This document shows, piece after piece, positions 41,263 to 49,885 of a DNA stretch of 64,000 nucleotides (positions are counted from its first letter, which is position 1; each line of letters opens with the position of its first letter). Below the pieces are notes generated by a model. That model was not told the origin of the DNA and searched no databases. It saw nothing but the letters and a program-made list of their open reading frames with translations. Origin of the DNA: DASWJZ01 sp963814905. GTDB taxonomy: Bacteria > Pseudomonadota > Alphaproteobacteria > Rhizobiales > Afifellaceae. The translations under genes were made by a program, and so were the position numbers. The stretch covers positions 1 through 64,000 of the forward strand of contig CAWFEM010000021.1 of NCBI GenBank assembly GCA_963814905.1, written 5' to 3'.

Positions 41263-41799
41263 CTATTCGATGGCACTGAATGCGGCCGTGAAACCGGAGA
41301 GCGAGATCGGCATCGTGATCGACTTCTTCTGCATGTTCTGGAACGTGATGCCGAGCTGGCTTCCCTTCTTCATCGCAGCGAGAAGCGCGGCGGAAATAGG
41401 GCTGCCGGCGTAGCAGCCGCTCGCCTCGCAGGTCTGGACCGGCAGCGCTTCAGGCGTGCCGCCATCGACGGCGATTGCAATGCCCGCCGGCAGGAAAAGC
41501 CCAAGCGGCAATTGCAGCATCATCACCGGCGCGCGCGTGTCGGCGGGCACGCGGATTGTCATGGCGCCGAACAACTGACCGGTCTGGGAGAGAAAGACGC
41601 GCTGCTCGATCGCGCAATCGGCGATGCTTGAGCGCGTGGCGCCGGTGCAGGTCGTCGACCACACGGGCTGCTGCTGCGCCGGAGGTGCGCTCGCGGGAGC
41701 GCCGGCCGCGGGTGCTCCCTCCTGCGCTGCCGCCACACACGGATCAGCGAATACGAGCACTCCGAGAACCAGCCCGACGGCAACCCGCATGCGTCTCAT
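41263..41799 (-). CDS. Invasion-associated locus B (IalB) family protein
   Basis: A 178-residue exported protein. The signal peptide is MRRMRVAVGLVLGVLVFADP followed by CVAAAQ. A Gln/Pro/Ala linker leads into the IalB domain starting WSTTCTGATRSS, with the conserved Cys pairs (CTGA, DCAIEQR, QTCEASGCYAG) and the ending FTAAFSAI. IalB was named for Bartonella invasion of red cells, but the family is widespread in free-living Hyphomicrobiales and its biochemical role is not settled. GGGGGAG lies upstream of the ATG at 41799; the longer frame has no signal peptide. It lies in the putative island. Confidence 0.9.
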   Translation of the reverse strand: MRRMRVAVGLVLGVLVFADPCVAAAQEGAPAAGAPASAPPAQQQPVWSTTCTGATRSSIADCAIEQRVFLSQTGQLFGAMTIRVPADTRAPVMMLQLPLGLFLPAGIAIAVDGGTPEALPVQTCEASGCYAGSPISAALLAAMKKGSQLGITFQNMQKKSITMPISLSGFTAAFSAIE

Positions 41800-41976
41800 C
41801 GCTGCAGCTCCCCCAGCCGTTGTCCAAATATGTATGAGTTCATGCGGCGAAACGAGAGTGGATTCAATCACCCGCTAAAATCGTGCGCGTTGTCAGCAAC
41901 GGGAGTAGAGACGGGCTGGCGGTTGCAAAGGTCCGTAGCTTATGAAGGCAGGGTCGGCCGAGCCGGAGCGGGCAGC

Positions 41977-42240
41977 ATGGAAAAGCTTTTATACCTCGTC
42001 TCTATCCTCTTGTGCGGGACCGGCGCGTGGGTGGGCTATTTCAATATCGAACTCATCCGGACAACGCCCGACGTTACACTCGCGACGGCCGCCAATCTTA
42101 TGATATTCCCCGGCAATCTCTTTCTTCAGGCCCTAGTCTTTTTCTCGCTCGCCCTCATCTTCCGCAAACTGAACAGCATTCTACACCGTTCGAGATATTC
42201 GGAATTTCTTGCCGAGGGTCACAACGAGCGCCCCTTCTAG
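41977..42240 (+). CDS. Small membrane protein of unknown function
   Basis: An 87-residue protein with two predicted transmembrane segments, MEKLLYLVSILLCGTGAWVG and LMIFPGNLFLQALVFFSLAL, and a short charged tail (HRSRYSEFLAEGHNERPF). GGAG lies 8 bp upstream of the ATG. I do not recognise a family. It is divergent from the IalB-like gene and is the last gene before the right att-like repeat. A longer open frame starts at 41830 without a ribosome site. Confidence 0.6.
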   Translation: MEKLLYLVSILLCGTGAWVGYFNIELIRTTPDVTLATAANLMIFPGNLFLQALVFFSLALIFRKLNSILHRSRYSEFLAEGHNERPF

Positions 42241-42348
42241 GAACGCGCGGGCGGGCCCAACTATCGACCCGCCCTCACTAGGCGCCCTCGCCGCCAGTTG
42301 CTCCCTCGGAGGCCCTGATATGAAATGCTGTGAGCAGGGATGATTTTA

Positions 42349-42397
42349 GACTCTTAATCAGTAGGTCGTGGGTTCGACCCCCACAGCGCTCGCCAAG
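42349..42397 (+). repeat. Putative att site (right), displaced tRNA-Lys 3' half
   Basis: 49 bp starting in the anticodon stem and ending just after CCA. Two positions differ from 30636-30684: the anticodon reads CTT rather than TTT, and the discriminator base is G rather than A. No 5' tRNA half precedes it, so this is not a functional tRNA gene. Confidence 0.75.
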
Positions 42398-42428
42398 CAA
42401 TTCAAATCGAGGCGCCTTCGACGACTCG

Positions 42429-43064
42429 TCACTTCAGCTTGAAGGTCGCCTCAAGCTCCGCGATTGCGGCGGCTTCGAGATAGCGCACGTTCATGCCGCG
42501 CGTGAGGAGCACGAGCCGCGCCGTCTCCTCCAGCTCCTCCGCCCCGAAGACCGCCGCCTCGAGCGACTTCCCCGCCACCACCGGGCCGTGATTGGCGAGA
42601 AGCACCGCGGCGTGGTCGGGCGCGGCGGCCTCGATCAGCGGCGCGATGTCGGGCGAGCCGGGGCGCGTATAGGGAAGCACCGGCACCTTGCCGATGCGCA
42701 TCACGACATAGGGCGTGATCGGCGGGATGGCATCGTTCGGATCGGTGTCGGCGAGGCACGAAAGCGCTGTCGAATAGGTCGAGTGCAGATGCACGATGGC
42801 GTTCGCGCCCGGCCTGCCGCGATAAAAGGCGAAGTGCAGCGGCAGCTCCTTCGTCGGCGCATCGCCGGAGACGGGCTTGCCGTCCGCGTCGAGCTTGGAG
42901 AGGGTCGCGGGATCGAGAAACCCGAGGCAGGAATTGGTCGGCGTCGCCAGATAGCCGTCGTCGAGCTTCACCGAGATGTTGCCGGACGAGCCGGCGGAGA
43001 GGCCGCGCTCGAAGAGCGAGCGGCCCCATTTGACGATCGCTGCGCGGAGTGCCTCTTCGCTCAT
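42429..43064 (-). CDS. otnC: 3-oxo-tetronate 4-phosphate decarboxylase (class II aldolase)
   Basis: A 211-residue class II aldolase/adducin-family enzyme. Zinc-binding His residues appear in HLHSTYSTALSCL, with a third His in LANHGPVV, and the phosphate loop GSSGNISVKL. OtnC decarboxylates 3-dehydro-tetronate 4-phosphate to dihydroxyacetone phosphate in tetronate breakdown. Its start overlaps the otnK stop by 4 bp, which supports the specific assignment over fuculose-phosphate aldolase. Confidence 0.88.
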   Translation of the reverse strand: MSEEALRAAIVKWGRSLFERGLSAGSSGNISVKLDDGYLATPTNSCLGFLDPATLSKLDADGKPVSGDAPTKELPLHFAFYRGRPGANAIVHLHSTYSTALSCLADTDPNDAIPPITPYVVMRIGKVPVLPYTRPGSPDIAPLIEAAAPDHAAVLLANHGPVVAGKSLEAAVFGAEELEETARLVLLTRGMNVRYLEAAAIAELEATFKLK

Positions 43065-44318
43065 CCGGTCTCCAGCTGCTTCAGCGCCTTGGCGAAGAAG
43101 TCCGGCCCGCCGAAATTCCCGCTCTTCAGCACCAGCCCGAACGGGCCGTCGCGCTCCGTCACCATCGCCGGCACGCCGGGGTCGATCTCCCGTCCGATCG
43201 TGAGCCGATCGACGCCGAGCGCCGCGACGACCGCGCCGGAGGTCTCGCCGCCCCCGACGACGAGCCGGCGCACGCCGCCCTCCACTAGGTGCGACGCCAC
43301 TTCGCCGAAGAAGCGCTCAATCTTCTCGGCGATCGCTTCGCGCCCGTAAGTCTTCTGCGCTTCCGCCACCGCGTCGGGCTCGGCGGTGGAATAGAGGATC
43401 GGCTCCTGGTCGCGTCGCGCGTCGAGCCATTTGAGCGCATCGGCGACGCTCATCTTGCCCGATGCGAGCACACTGGGATCGATCGCGAGACCCGGATGGC
43501 CCTCCAGGTAGCTCGCCACCTGTCGCCGTGACATCGGCGAGCACGAGCCGGAAAGGACGACGCCCCTCCCCGCCACGCCCGGCACGGCGTCCGCCTTGCC
43601 GGCGAGCAGGCCGTCGCGGCGAAAATTGTCCGGCAGGCCGAGCGCGATGCCGGAGCCGCCGGTGATGAGGCGATGCTTCGCCGCCGCTTCGCCGATGGCG
43701 CGGAGATCGTCGTCGGAAATCGCGTCGACGACGACAAGCCGCCGTCCCGCCGCGGCCTCCTTGTCGATCGCCGTGCCGATCGCGACCGCGCCGGCGCGCA
43801 CCGTCTCCGCGTCGACCAGGCCGACCTCGCCCTTCGTCTGCAGGCGCAGCCAGCGGCGGATGTCTGGATCGGTCATCGGATTAAGCGGATGCTTCTCCAT
43901 GCCGGATTCGCTCAACAGCCGGTCGCCGACGAAAAGATGCCCCATGAAAAGCCGCCGCCCGGTCGCGGGAAAGACCGGGCAGACGACGGCGACGTCGGCC
44001 TGAAGCGCGTCGAGCAGCGCTTCGGCGACCGGGCCGATATTGCCGGCCGGGGTGGAATCGAAGGTCGAGCAATATTTGAACAGGATCTGCCGGCAGCCCT
44101 GCGCCTGCAGCCATTTCAGCGCGGCGAGCGACTGCGCGACCGCCGCCTTCGCCTCGATGGAGCGCGTCTTCAGCGCGACGACACCCGCCTCGCACGTCAG
44201 CCGCCGCCGGCGCGTCGGGCACGCCGATGAATTGCGTGGTCGCCATGCCTTCCTTGGAAAGCGTGTTCGCAAGATCGCTCGCGCCGGTGAAATCGTCGGC
44301 AATCGCGCCAAGTAACAA
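43061..44318 (-). CDS. otnK: 3-oxo-tetronate kinase (four-carbon acid sugar kinase), single-base frameshift
   Basis: OtnK phosphorylates 3-dehydro-tetronate ahead of OtnC. The N-terminal motif LLGAIADDFTGASDLANTL starts at a TTG (44318) after GGGAGG, and reads to VPDAPAAAD. From there the frame must change by one base near 44195 to continue CEAGVVALKTRS and the rest of the DUF1537-type domains, including the C-terminal nucleotide-binding VVGGGETSGAVV. An ATG at 44323 starts the other frame but gives a non-homologous N-terminus. Either the insertion is a consensus error or the kinase is inactive. It is coupled to otnC. Confidence 0.82.
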
Positions 44319-44387
44319 GGCATCCTCCCTAAAGGGTCGTGAGGATGCAAAAGGGCGGCCCCTTTGTCATCCTTCGCGTCGGTGCGA

Positions 44388-45821
44388 TCACGTGGGCGGC
44401 TCGGCATGAACCAAGTGAATCCACCCCTTCGTCGTGTCGCTATAGCGCCAGCCGCGCCTTTGGAGTTCCTGCAGGACTTGCTGCCGCGCATCGCTGGGGG
44501 CATAGCCGAGGAATATCCACGCCGGGCGGGAGCCGAGCTTCCCCCAGTCCATCTCCTCCGTTCTCCCGACCTTCACGATGCACGATACGGGGCGCCGCCA
44601 ATAATAGTCGAAGGGATTTGCCATCTTGGAGCTGTAGAGGACGACGCAATCGGAAGGAGACGATTCGGCGCCATAGGTTGCGACGAGGCTGCGCCAGTCC
44701 GGCCTGACCCCGGCGTCTCCGGCGTTCCAGAACGCCAGGACTGCGCACAGCGTCGCCGCGGCGACCAGCACATAAGGCAGCCGCCCGAGCAACCGCCAAT
44801 AGCCCAACGACGCGACGACATACATCGCCGGCAGGGAACCGATCACGTAGCGCTCGATCAGGATCGGCCGGCTGATCCAGGACAAGATCAACCCGATCAG
44901 CACAGGTCCGAACATCCACGCCAGCAGCAACAGGCGCTCCCGATCGATCCATGCTCTCAGGCTGGTAAGCCGCGCATCGGTGAAGCGAACGAATGCCAGA
45001 ATGGCCCCGACCAGCAGGACCTGGGCCATCTCGCTGCCGGACAGCATGTCCTTCGCGAATTTCACAACAAACCCGGGACCGGGCCGCTTTATCCAGAAAC
45101 CATGCTCGACGATGGCGGTGTAGCGGAAGAAGAGAATGACGGCCCACGGCAGGAACACTACCGGGGCGATCGCTTGCCAGAGCAGCCACCGCCGGCCGGA
45201 AGCGGCGGAATCGCGCCAGAGCAACAACGCGGCCGCGACGCCGACGACGACCGAGAGCCACAGGAACAGGCCGTAGGCGTGGCTGTAGAGAAGGAGAATG
45301 GCAGCAGCCACCGCCGCTGCGTTCCAGGCGCGCGTTCCGTCCGCGAGAGCGCGTAACGTCGCGCCCATGAAGAGTGTCGAGGTCAGCGCGAGAAGAGCGT
45401 AGGGCCGCGCTTCCTGCGAGTACCAGACGTGGAAGGAAGAGAACGTCAGAAAGATCGCGGCAACCAGCCCGACGCCCCGTCCTCCGGCACCACGCCCTCC
45501 AGCGATTGTTCCGACCCAATAGATGGCGGCAATGTTCAGGACACCCAGCACAGCGGAGGGTGCCCGCAACGCAACCTCGCTGTCACCGAACAGACGGACG
45601 GTCGCAAGGAGGATGACGTTGTGCAGCGGCAGCTGCTCCGAACTCGCAGTCGCCGCGATCATCTCCGGAAACGGAAGCTTAATCCGGGTCCACGACGTGG
45701 CTTCGTCGAGCCAGATGCTGTCGGCAGCGATATTGTGGAAGCGCAGGATCGCGGCGGCGACGAGGAGACATGTCAAAGCCGCAGGCCAAAAAACATCGCT
45801 TACCGAAGGATGATGGCGCAT
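44388..45821 (-). CDS. Family 39-like membrane glycosyltransferase
   Basis: A 477-residue protein with about ten or more hydrophobic segments. After TM1 comes the acidic catalytic-loop type motif SIWLDEATSW, typical of GT-C (ArnT/PMT-like) transferases that use polyprenyl-phosphate sugars in the periplasm. The C-terminal soluble part holds DWRSLVATYGAESSPSDC. The gene is similar to the frameshifted one at 47450-48601. A DPM1/GtrA-type gene lies between the two and can supply the lipid-linked sugar. The acceptor (lipid A, polysaccharide or protein) is not known. Confidence 0.85.
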   Translation of the reverse strand: MRHHPSVSDVFWPAALTCLLVAAAILRFHNIAADSIWLDEATSWTRIKLPFPEMIAATASSEQLPLHNVILLATVRLFGDSEVALRAPSAVLGVLNIAAIYWVGTIAGGRGAGGRGVGLVAAIFLTFSSFHVWYSQEARPYALLALTSTLFMGATLRALADGTRAWNAAAVAAAILLLYSHAYGLFLWLSVVVGVAAALLLWRDSAASGRRWLLWQAIAPVVFLPWAVILFFRYTAIVEHGFWIKRPGPGFVVKFAKDMLSGSEMAQVLLVGAILAFVRFTDARLTSLRAWIDRERLLLLAWMFGPVLIGLILSWISRPILIERYVIGSLPAMYVVASLGYWRLLGRLPYVLVAAATLCAVLAFWNAGDAGVRPDWRSLVATYGAESSPSDCVVLYSSKMANPFDYYWRRPVSCIVKVGRTEEMDWGKLGSRPAWIFLGYAPSDARQQVLQELQRRGWRYSDTTKGWIHLVHAEPPT

Positions 45822-45860
45822 GCGGCGCTCGCCCTAAACGCCGCGGACGGACCCCGGCAC

Positions 45861-47066
45861 CTATCTATCGTTCCAGGTATAGGCGCGGGTCATACCGAAA
45901 TTCCAGACCGTGCCGATCGCAATTCCCGCGATGCCGGCGAGCGGCCAATTGGCGATGTTGTTATCATAGAGCGCGGAAGCGACGCCCACATTGCCAACCG
46001 CCCCGACGATGCTGACCAGAAAGAAGGAGACCCATCCGCGAAGCCAGTCCGCGCCCTTCAGGCGCAGGTCGCGATACGTAAAGGCGTTGTTCAGGGAATA
46101 ATTGCTGGTGATCGCAACGAGCGTTGCGATGGCCTGCGAAATGCCGAAGGCGATCCCCGCGCCCCGAAGCAGGAGCCCGAGGGTCGCAAGGTGAACCGCG
46201 ACGCCGATGCTTCCCACCGCGGCGAATGCCAAGAAGCGCGCCGGAATCCAGTGCCCCACGCGCTTGTCGATGAGAAGCAGGATAAACGCCGAGGCCGCCT
46301 GTGCGTCGAGCTTGCTCTCGCCGGCAACCCGCGGCCGGAAGCGATAATGCTCTTCAACGACGCGGAGCGGCCGCGGAGACGAGGCCAGGATATCGGCGAG
46401 TATCTTGAATCCCATCTGCGAAAGGGAGCCCGCCGTCTCCTCGACGATTTCGCGGCGCACCATGAAGAAGCCGCTCATGATGTCCTGCACATCCGAATGG
46501 ATCGCGCGGCGCGCCAGTCTGTTCGACCATTCGCTGATCCGCTTCCGCAGCGGCGTCATTCCCCCGGGCGCCGTGTCTGTGCGCGATGCGACCACAAGAT
46601 CGCAGTCGCCCGCATTCATGCGGGCGAGCATTTTCGGCAGCAGCGTTTCGTCGTGTTGAAGATCGGCGTCGATGACCGCCACGAACGGCGCGCTGGTCGC
46701 CAGCATCCCCTCCACCACGGCCGATGACAGGCCGCGCCGGCCGATGCGCCGTATCGCTCTGATGCGTGCGTCGCTCCGCGCCAGCTCGTTGACGACCTCC
46801 GCCGTCCCGTCCGGAGAATTGTCGTCGACGAAGATCGCCTCCCAGCGTGTCTCCCCCAACACGGTGCGGAGCCTGTCCACCAGCAGGGGAACACTTTCGC
46901 GCTCGTTGAAAGTCGGGATGACCACGCAGAGTTCGGGGCCGGGCGGCTCGGCGGATGCGGCCTCGTGGTAGCTTGCGTCCTCGGGAAGCGAAACGACGGA
47001 CTGGCTTGTCTTGGGATCGACGGCCATCTCGCGCCCCTGGCTTCGGACCTGACTTCCTTGACGCAT
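45861..47066 (-). CDS. Polyprenyl-phosphate glycosyltransferase with GtrA-like domain
   Basis: A 401-residue fusion. The GT2 domain (about 45-260) has CVVIPTFNERESVPLLVDRL, the first Asp motif FVDDNSPDGT and the DxD-like motif VIDADLQHDE. The C-terminal part (about 270-400) has four hydrophobic helices of the GtrA family. Such fusions transfer a sugar to undecaprenyl phosphate and help flip it. It is 39 bp upstream of the GT-C gene at 44388 and probably shares its operon. The ATG at 47066 follows GGGAGCG; an ATG 13 codons on is also possible. Confidence 0.88.
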   Translation of the reverse strand: MRQGSQVRSQGREMAVDPKTSQSVVSLPEDASYHEAASAEPPGPELCVVIPTFNERESVPLLVDRLRTVLGETRWEAIFVDDNSPDGTAEVVNELARSDARIRAIRRIGRRGLSSAVVEGMLATSAPFVAVIDADLQHDETLLPKMLARMNAGDCDLVVASRTDTAPGGMTPLRKRISEWSNRLARRAIHSDVQDIMSGFFMVRREIVEETAGSLSQMGFKILADILASSPRPLRVVEEHYRFRPRVAGESKLDAQAASAFILLLIDKRVGHWIPARFLAFAAVGSIGVAVHLATLGLLLRGAGIAFGISQAIATLVAITSNYSLNNAFTYRDLRLKGADWLRGWVSFFLVSIVGAVGNVGVASALYDNNIANWPLAGIAGIAIGTVWNFGMTRAYTWNDR

Positions 47067-47169
47067 TTCGCTCCCGCCCCTTTTGGCAGGACTTTATACT
47101 TGCGGCGGGATTTAATGGAAGTTTCCCGCCTGCGGCGTCCGAGCGGACACGACGTGCGCCAGGTGCGAG

Positions 47170-47449
47170 TCAGGGCTGCTCCGCCACAACGAAATGGAGA
47201 TTATTGTTTTCAATCTCTGGGTGCTTCCAGCCTCGCTTCTCCATGTCCCGCCGGACCCGGTCGAAATCGTCGTTTGAGCCATACGCAAGAAACACCCACA
47301 CGCGCCGGCTCGAGAAAGTTGCCTGCCTCGAACTCCTCGACCGTCTTGGGCAGCAGGAGGCAGGACGGCGGCTGTCGTGCATAGTATCGAAGGGCCGCTC
47401 GATATAGTCTTTATAGAGGACTACACAATCCGACGGCGAGGACAGCGCG
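47170..47449 (-). pseudogene. Displaced C-terminal part of the second GT-C glycosyltransferase
   Basis: This frame reads DWRDLVATYNALSSPSDC and ends KRGWKHPEIENNNLHFVVAEQ, clearly matching the C-terminus of the paralogue at 44388. It is separated from the main gene by a frame change near 47500. A middle piece (LLLPKTVEEFEAGNFLEPAR) needs yet another frame between about 47360 and 47295. Confidence 0.75.
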
Positions 47450-48601
47450 TTATAGGTTGCGACGAGGTCGCGCCAATCGGTTTTCCTTTTCGGGATGTAG
47501 AAGAATCCAAGACGTCAGGTTCGCCGCCAATGCCGTCGCGCAGATCGCGAAGAGCGGTCGGTGTCCGAGCAGTCGCCACAACCCGATGGAAGCGGCGATG
47601 AAGAACGCTGGAAGGGAACCGATCACATAGCGGTAGACGAGGATCGGCTGGCTGATCCACGACAGGACGAACCCGATGAGGAAAGGTCCGAGAAGCCACG
47701 CAAGCAGCAGAAAGCGGTCGCGATCGATCGACAGCCTTACGGAAAAGCGCCACGCGCGCCTCTCGTCGTTTCGGCCGATCGTCACGTATCCCCAGATCGT
47801 GCCCAGCAGCAGAAGAATGGCGAGCGCGCCGCCGGAGGAAAGCCCGCTGACGAGCTCCACGATCCGGCGCGGTGTCGGCTTTGATATCCAGAAGCCCCAC
47901 GCGATGATCTGCATGTAGCGGTGATAAAGCGCCGCCGTCCAGGGAATGAACAGCACCGCCGGCACGCACTGCCAGAACAGCCACGCCCGATGATGCGGCG
48001 TGGATTTGCGCCAGAGGTATCGGGCGGCCAAGACCGCCGCGACGATGGAAAGCCACAGGAACAACCCGTAGACGTGGCTGAGAAGCAGCATCAGCGCGGC
48101 GACCGCCGAAGCGGCCTGCCACTGGCGACGCCCCGTTTCCAAGGCGCGGTACGTCGCACCCATGTACAGCGTCGAGGTAAGTGCAAGGAGCGCATAGGGA
48201 CGCACGTCCTGCGACTGCCAGATATCGACGCCGGAGAGCGTCAACAGGATGGCGCTGACGATGCCGACCCCGCGTCCGCCGAGAATGGCGCCAACCCAAT
48301 AGATCGCAGCCACGTTGACGACGCCGTAGATCGCGGAAGGCGTCCGAAGCACTCCCTCGCTGTCGCCGAACGCCCTGATTGTCAGATAGAGGACGGTGTT
48401 CTGAAGCGGCAGATGCCCATCGCCGGCGGTCTCCTTGATCATGTCCCAAAACGGCAGACGCGCCTGCGACCAGGAAAAGGCTTCGTCGAGCCAGAGGCTT
48501 GCCATCGCGAGATTCTGGAAACGGAGCGCGGCGGCGAGCGACATCACGGCCGCGATGGCTAGCCACCAGACGAGATCACCTTCTTCTGTCGGGCTTTCCA
48601 T
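47450..48601 (-). CDS. Family 39-like membrane glycosyltransferase, frameshifted at 3' end
   Basis: About 380 codons in the intact part. The motif SLWLDEAFSWSQ after TM1 and multiple hydrophobic segments match the GT-C gene at 44388, and the two align along most of their length. The frame turns to nonsense after LTSW and stops at 47450; homologous C-terminal sequence continues in another frame to 47170. Three small frame changes are needed in all. Start at 48601 (MESPTEEG) is preceded by a G-rich stretch. It looks like a diverged duplicate flanking the DPM1/GtrA gene. Confidence 0.78.
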   Translation of the reverse strand: MESPTEEGDLVWWLAIAAVMSLAAALRFQNLAMASLWLDEAFSWSQARLPFWDMIKETAGDGHLPLQNTVLYLTIRAFGDSEGVLRTPSAIYGVVNVAAIYWVGAILGGRGVGIVSAILLTLSGVDIWQSQDVRPYALLALTSTLYMGATYRALETGRRQWQAASAVAALMLLLSHVYGLFLWLSIVAAVLAARYLWRKSTPHHRAWLFWQCVPAVLFIPWTAALYHRYMQIIAWGFWISKPTPRRIVELVSGLSSGGALAILLLLGTIWGYVTIGRNDERRAWRFSVRLSIDRDRFLLLAWLLGPFLIGFVLSWISQPILVYRYVIGSLPAFFIAASIGLWRLLGHRPLFAICATALAANLTSWILLHPEKENRLARPRRNL

Positions 48602-48755
48602 CCCCCGAGCCCCGCTCCCCATGGGCTCTTCCCCCCGGCACTTTTCGACGTCCCGTCAGGCTAGCATTCGCGCCGCACGGTTCCTACGCTAGTCATGATC
48701 CCGCGAAGCACCTGTGTGGTCGCGACGTTCCGCAAACACGAACCGGAGAAGCGCC

Positions 48756-49307
48756 ATGGCCCTTCAATCCGCCGCCGATACCGGCACGACGCGTCTCGTC
48801 GATTTCAGCCTGAAAGGCACCGATGGGCGCACCTATGCGCTCGCCGACGTGAAGGGCGAGAACGGCACGGTCGTCATGTTCATCTGCAACCACTGTCCTT
48901 ACGTGAAGGGCGTCATCGACCGGCTCGTCGACGACATGCGCGCGCTTGGCAAGGCCGGCGTCAGCGCCGTGGCGATCATGCCGAACGACACCGCGGCCTA
49001 TCCGGCTAACTCCTTCGACAACATGAAAGCCTTCGCCAAAGACCACGGCTTCGGCTTTCCCTACCTGATCGACGAGACGCAGGAAGTCGCCCGGGCCTAT
49101 GGCGCGGTGTGCACGCCCGATCTCTTCGGCTTCAACGCAGAGGGCGCGCTTGCATATCGCGGCCGCGTCGACAGCGCCGGGTCACGTCCGCCGACCGGGA
49201 ACGAAAAGCGCGAGCTGCGCGACGCCATGCTTCAGGTCGCCGAGACCGGAAAAGGTCCCGCCGAGCAGACGCCGTCGGTCGGCTGCTCCATCAAGTGGCG
49301 GAACTGA
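48756..49307 (+). CDS. Thioredoxin-fold protein (peroxiredoxin-like, PRX_like1 type)
   Basis: A 183-residue cytoplasmic protein with a thioredoxin fold. The active-site region is FICNHCPYVKGV, containing CxxC, followed by VAIMPNDTAAYP and the cis-Pro type loop CTPDLFGF. These proteins resemble AhpC/TSA and ResA families; redox or peroxide-linked activity is inferred. GGAG lies upstream of the ATG at 48756. No signal peptide is seen. It is divergent from the glycosyltransferase gene. Confidence 0.88.
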   Translation: MALQSAADTGTTRLVDFSLKGTDGRTYALADVKGENGTVVMFICNHCPYVKGVIDRLVDDMRALGKAGVSAVAIMPNDTAAYPANSFDNMKAFAKDHGFGFPYLIDETQEVARAYGAVCTPDLFGFNAEGALAYRGRVDSAGSRPPTGNEKRELRDAMLQVAETGKGPAEQTPSVGCSIKWRN

Positions 49308-49474
49308 GCGGCCCCGCGCTTCCGTCCGTTAGCAAAACCTTGCCCCATGCCGCGCCCGCCCCGACGGGCACCGCATGGCTGCCTTGCATGCCGGCGCCTA
49401 ACGGCGCGCCGCGATTCACTTACATTCCAGCCAATCGTCCTGGGAGGGATTTCAAACCTCGAAAGGAAGACGAA

Positions 49475-49702
49475 ATGGCGAACATATCGATCGGCGCGCC
49501 CTATTCCGGCGCAGAAGCGGAGACCAGCGCCCGCCCTGGGATCTTCCGCCGCTTTTTTGCAGCGCTGATGGCCGCGCAGCAGCGCCGGGCCGATCGCGAG
49601 ATCGCGGCAATCCTCGGCCGCCACGCCGACATTCCCTCGTATCTGCGCGAGGAACAGCGCGCAGCGGCTCGTCGGACCTATCCCTTCGGAGAGCCTCGCT
49701 AG
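49475..49702 (+). CDS. Small protein of unknown function
   Basis: A 75-residue, Ala/Arg-rich, probably helical protein (RFFAALMAAQQRRADREIAA core). AAGGAAG precedes the ATG with good spacing, and a Rho-independent terminator follows. I recognise no family. Both signals support a real gene. It lies between a thioredoxin-fold gene and a ParA-like gene. Confidence 0.65.
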   Translation: MANISIGAPYSGAEAETSARPGIFRRFFAALMAAQQRRADREIAAILGRHADIPSYLREEQRAAARRTYPFGEPR

Positions 49703-49769
49703 AGTTACCCCAACCCGCCGAGCGTGCCCCTGCCACGGTCCTGGCTCCCCAATTCTGGCTCCCCAACCC

Positions 49770-49809
49770 GCGCCGCCCCGACACAAGTCGAGGCGGCGCT
49801 GCATTTTTT
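49770..49809 (+). terminator. Rho-independent terminator
   Basis: Arms GCGCCGCC and GGCGGCGC plus an inner CGAC/GTCG pair close a small loop, followed by TTTTTT. It terminates the small gene at 49475. Confidence 0.8.
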
Positions 49810-49885
49810 CGCCGGCAATGTTTCGTCGCCGCCGGGGCTCGATCCGGTATAGGCTCACGCGAAAGTAGCGAGTTCGCAACTGCCT

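Larger units (their letters stand above)
30685..42348. mobile_element. Putative genomic island integrated at tRNA-Lys
   Basis: About 11.7 kb lie between an intact tRNA-Lys gene and a truncated second copy of its 3' half. Inside are a giant autotransporter, an IalB-like protein, a small membrane protein and long non-coding edges. There is no integrase, transposase or phage gene that I can see, so the element seems immobile or a remnant. The alternative is a decayed tRNA duplication unrelated to integration. Confidence 0.6.

Noticed and set aside
42349..42397. A second functional tRNA-Lys gene
   Set aside because: No D arm or acceptor 5' half precedes it; only the 3' half is present.
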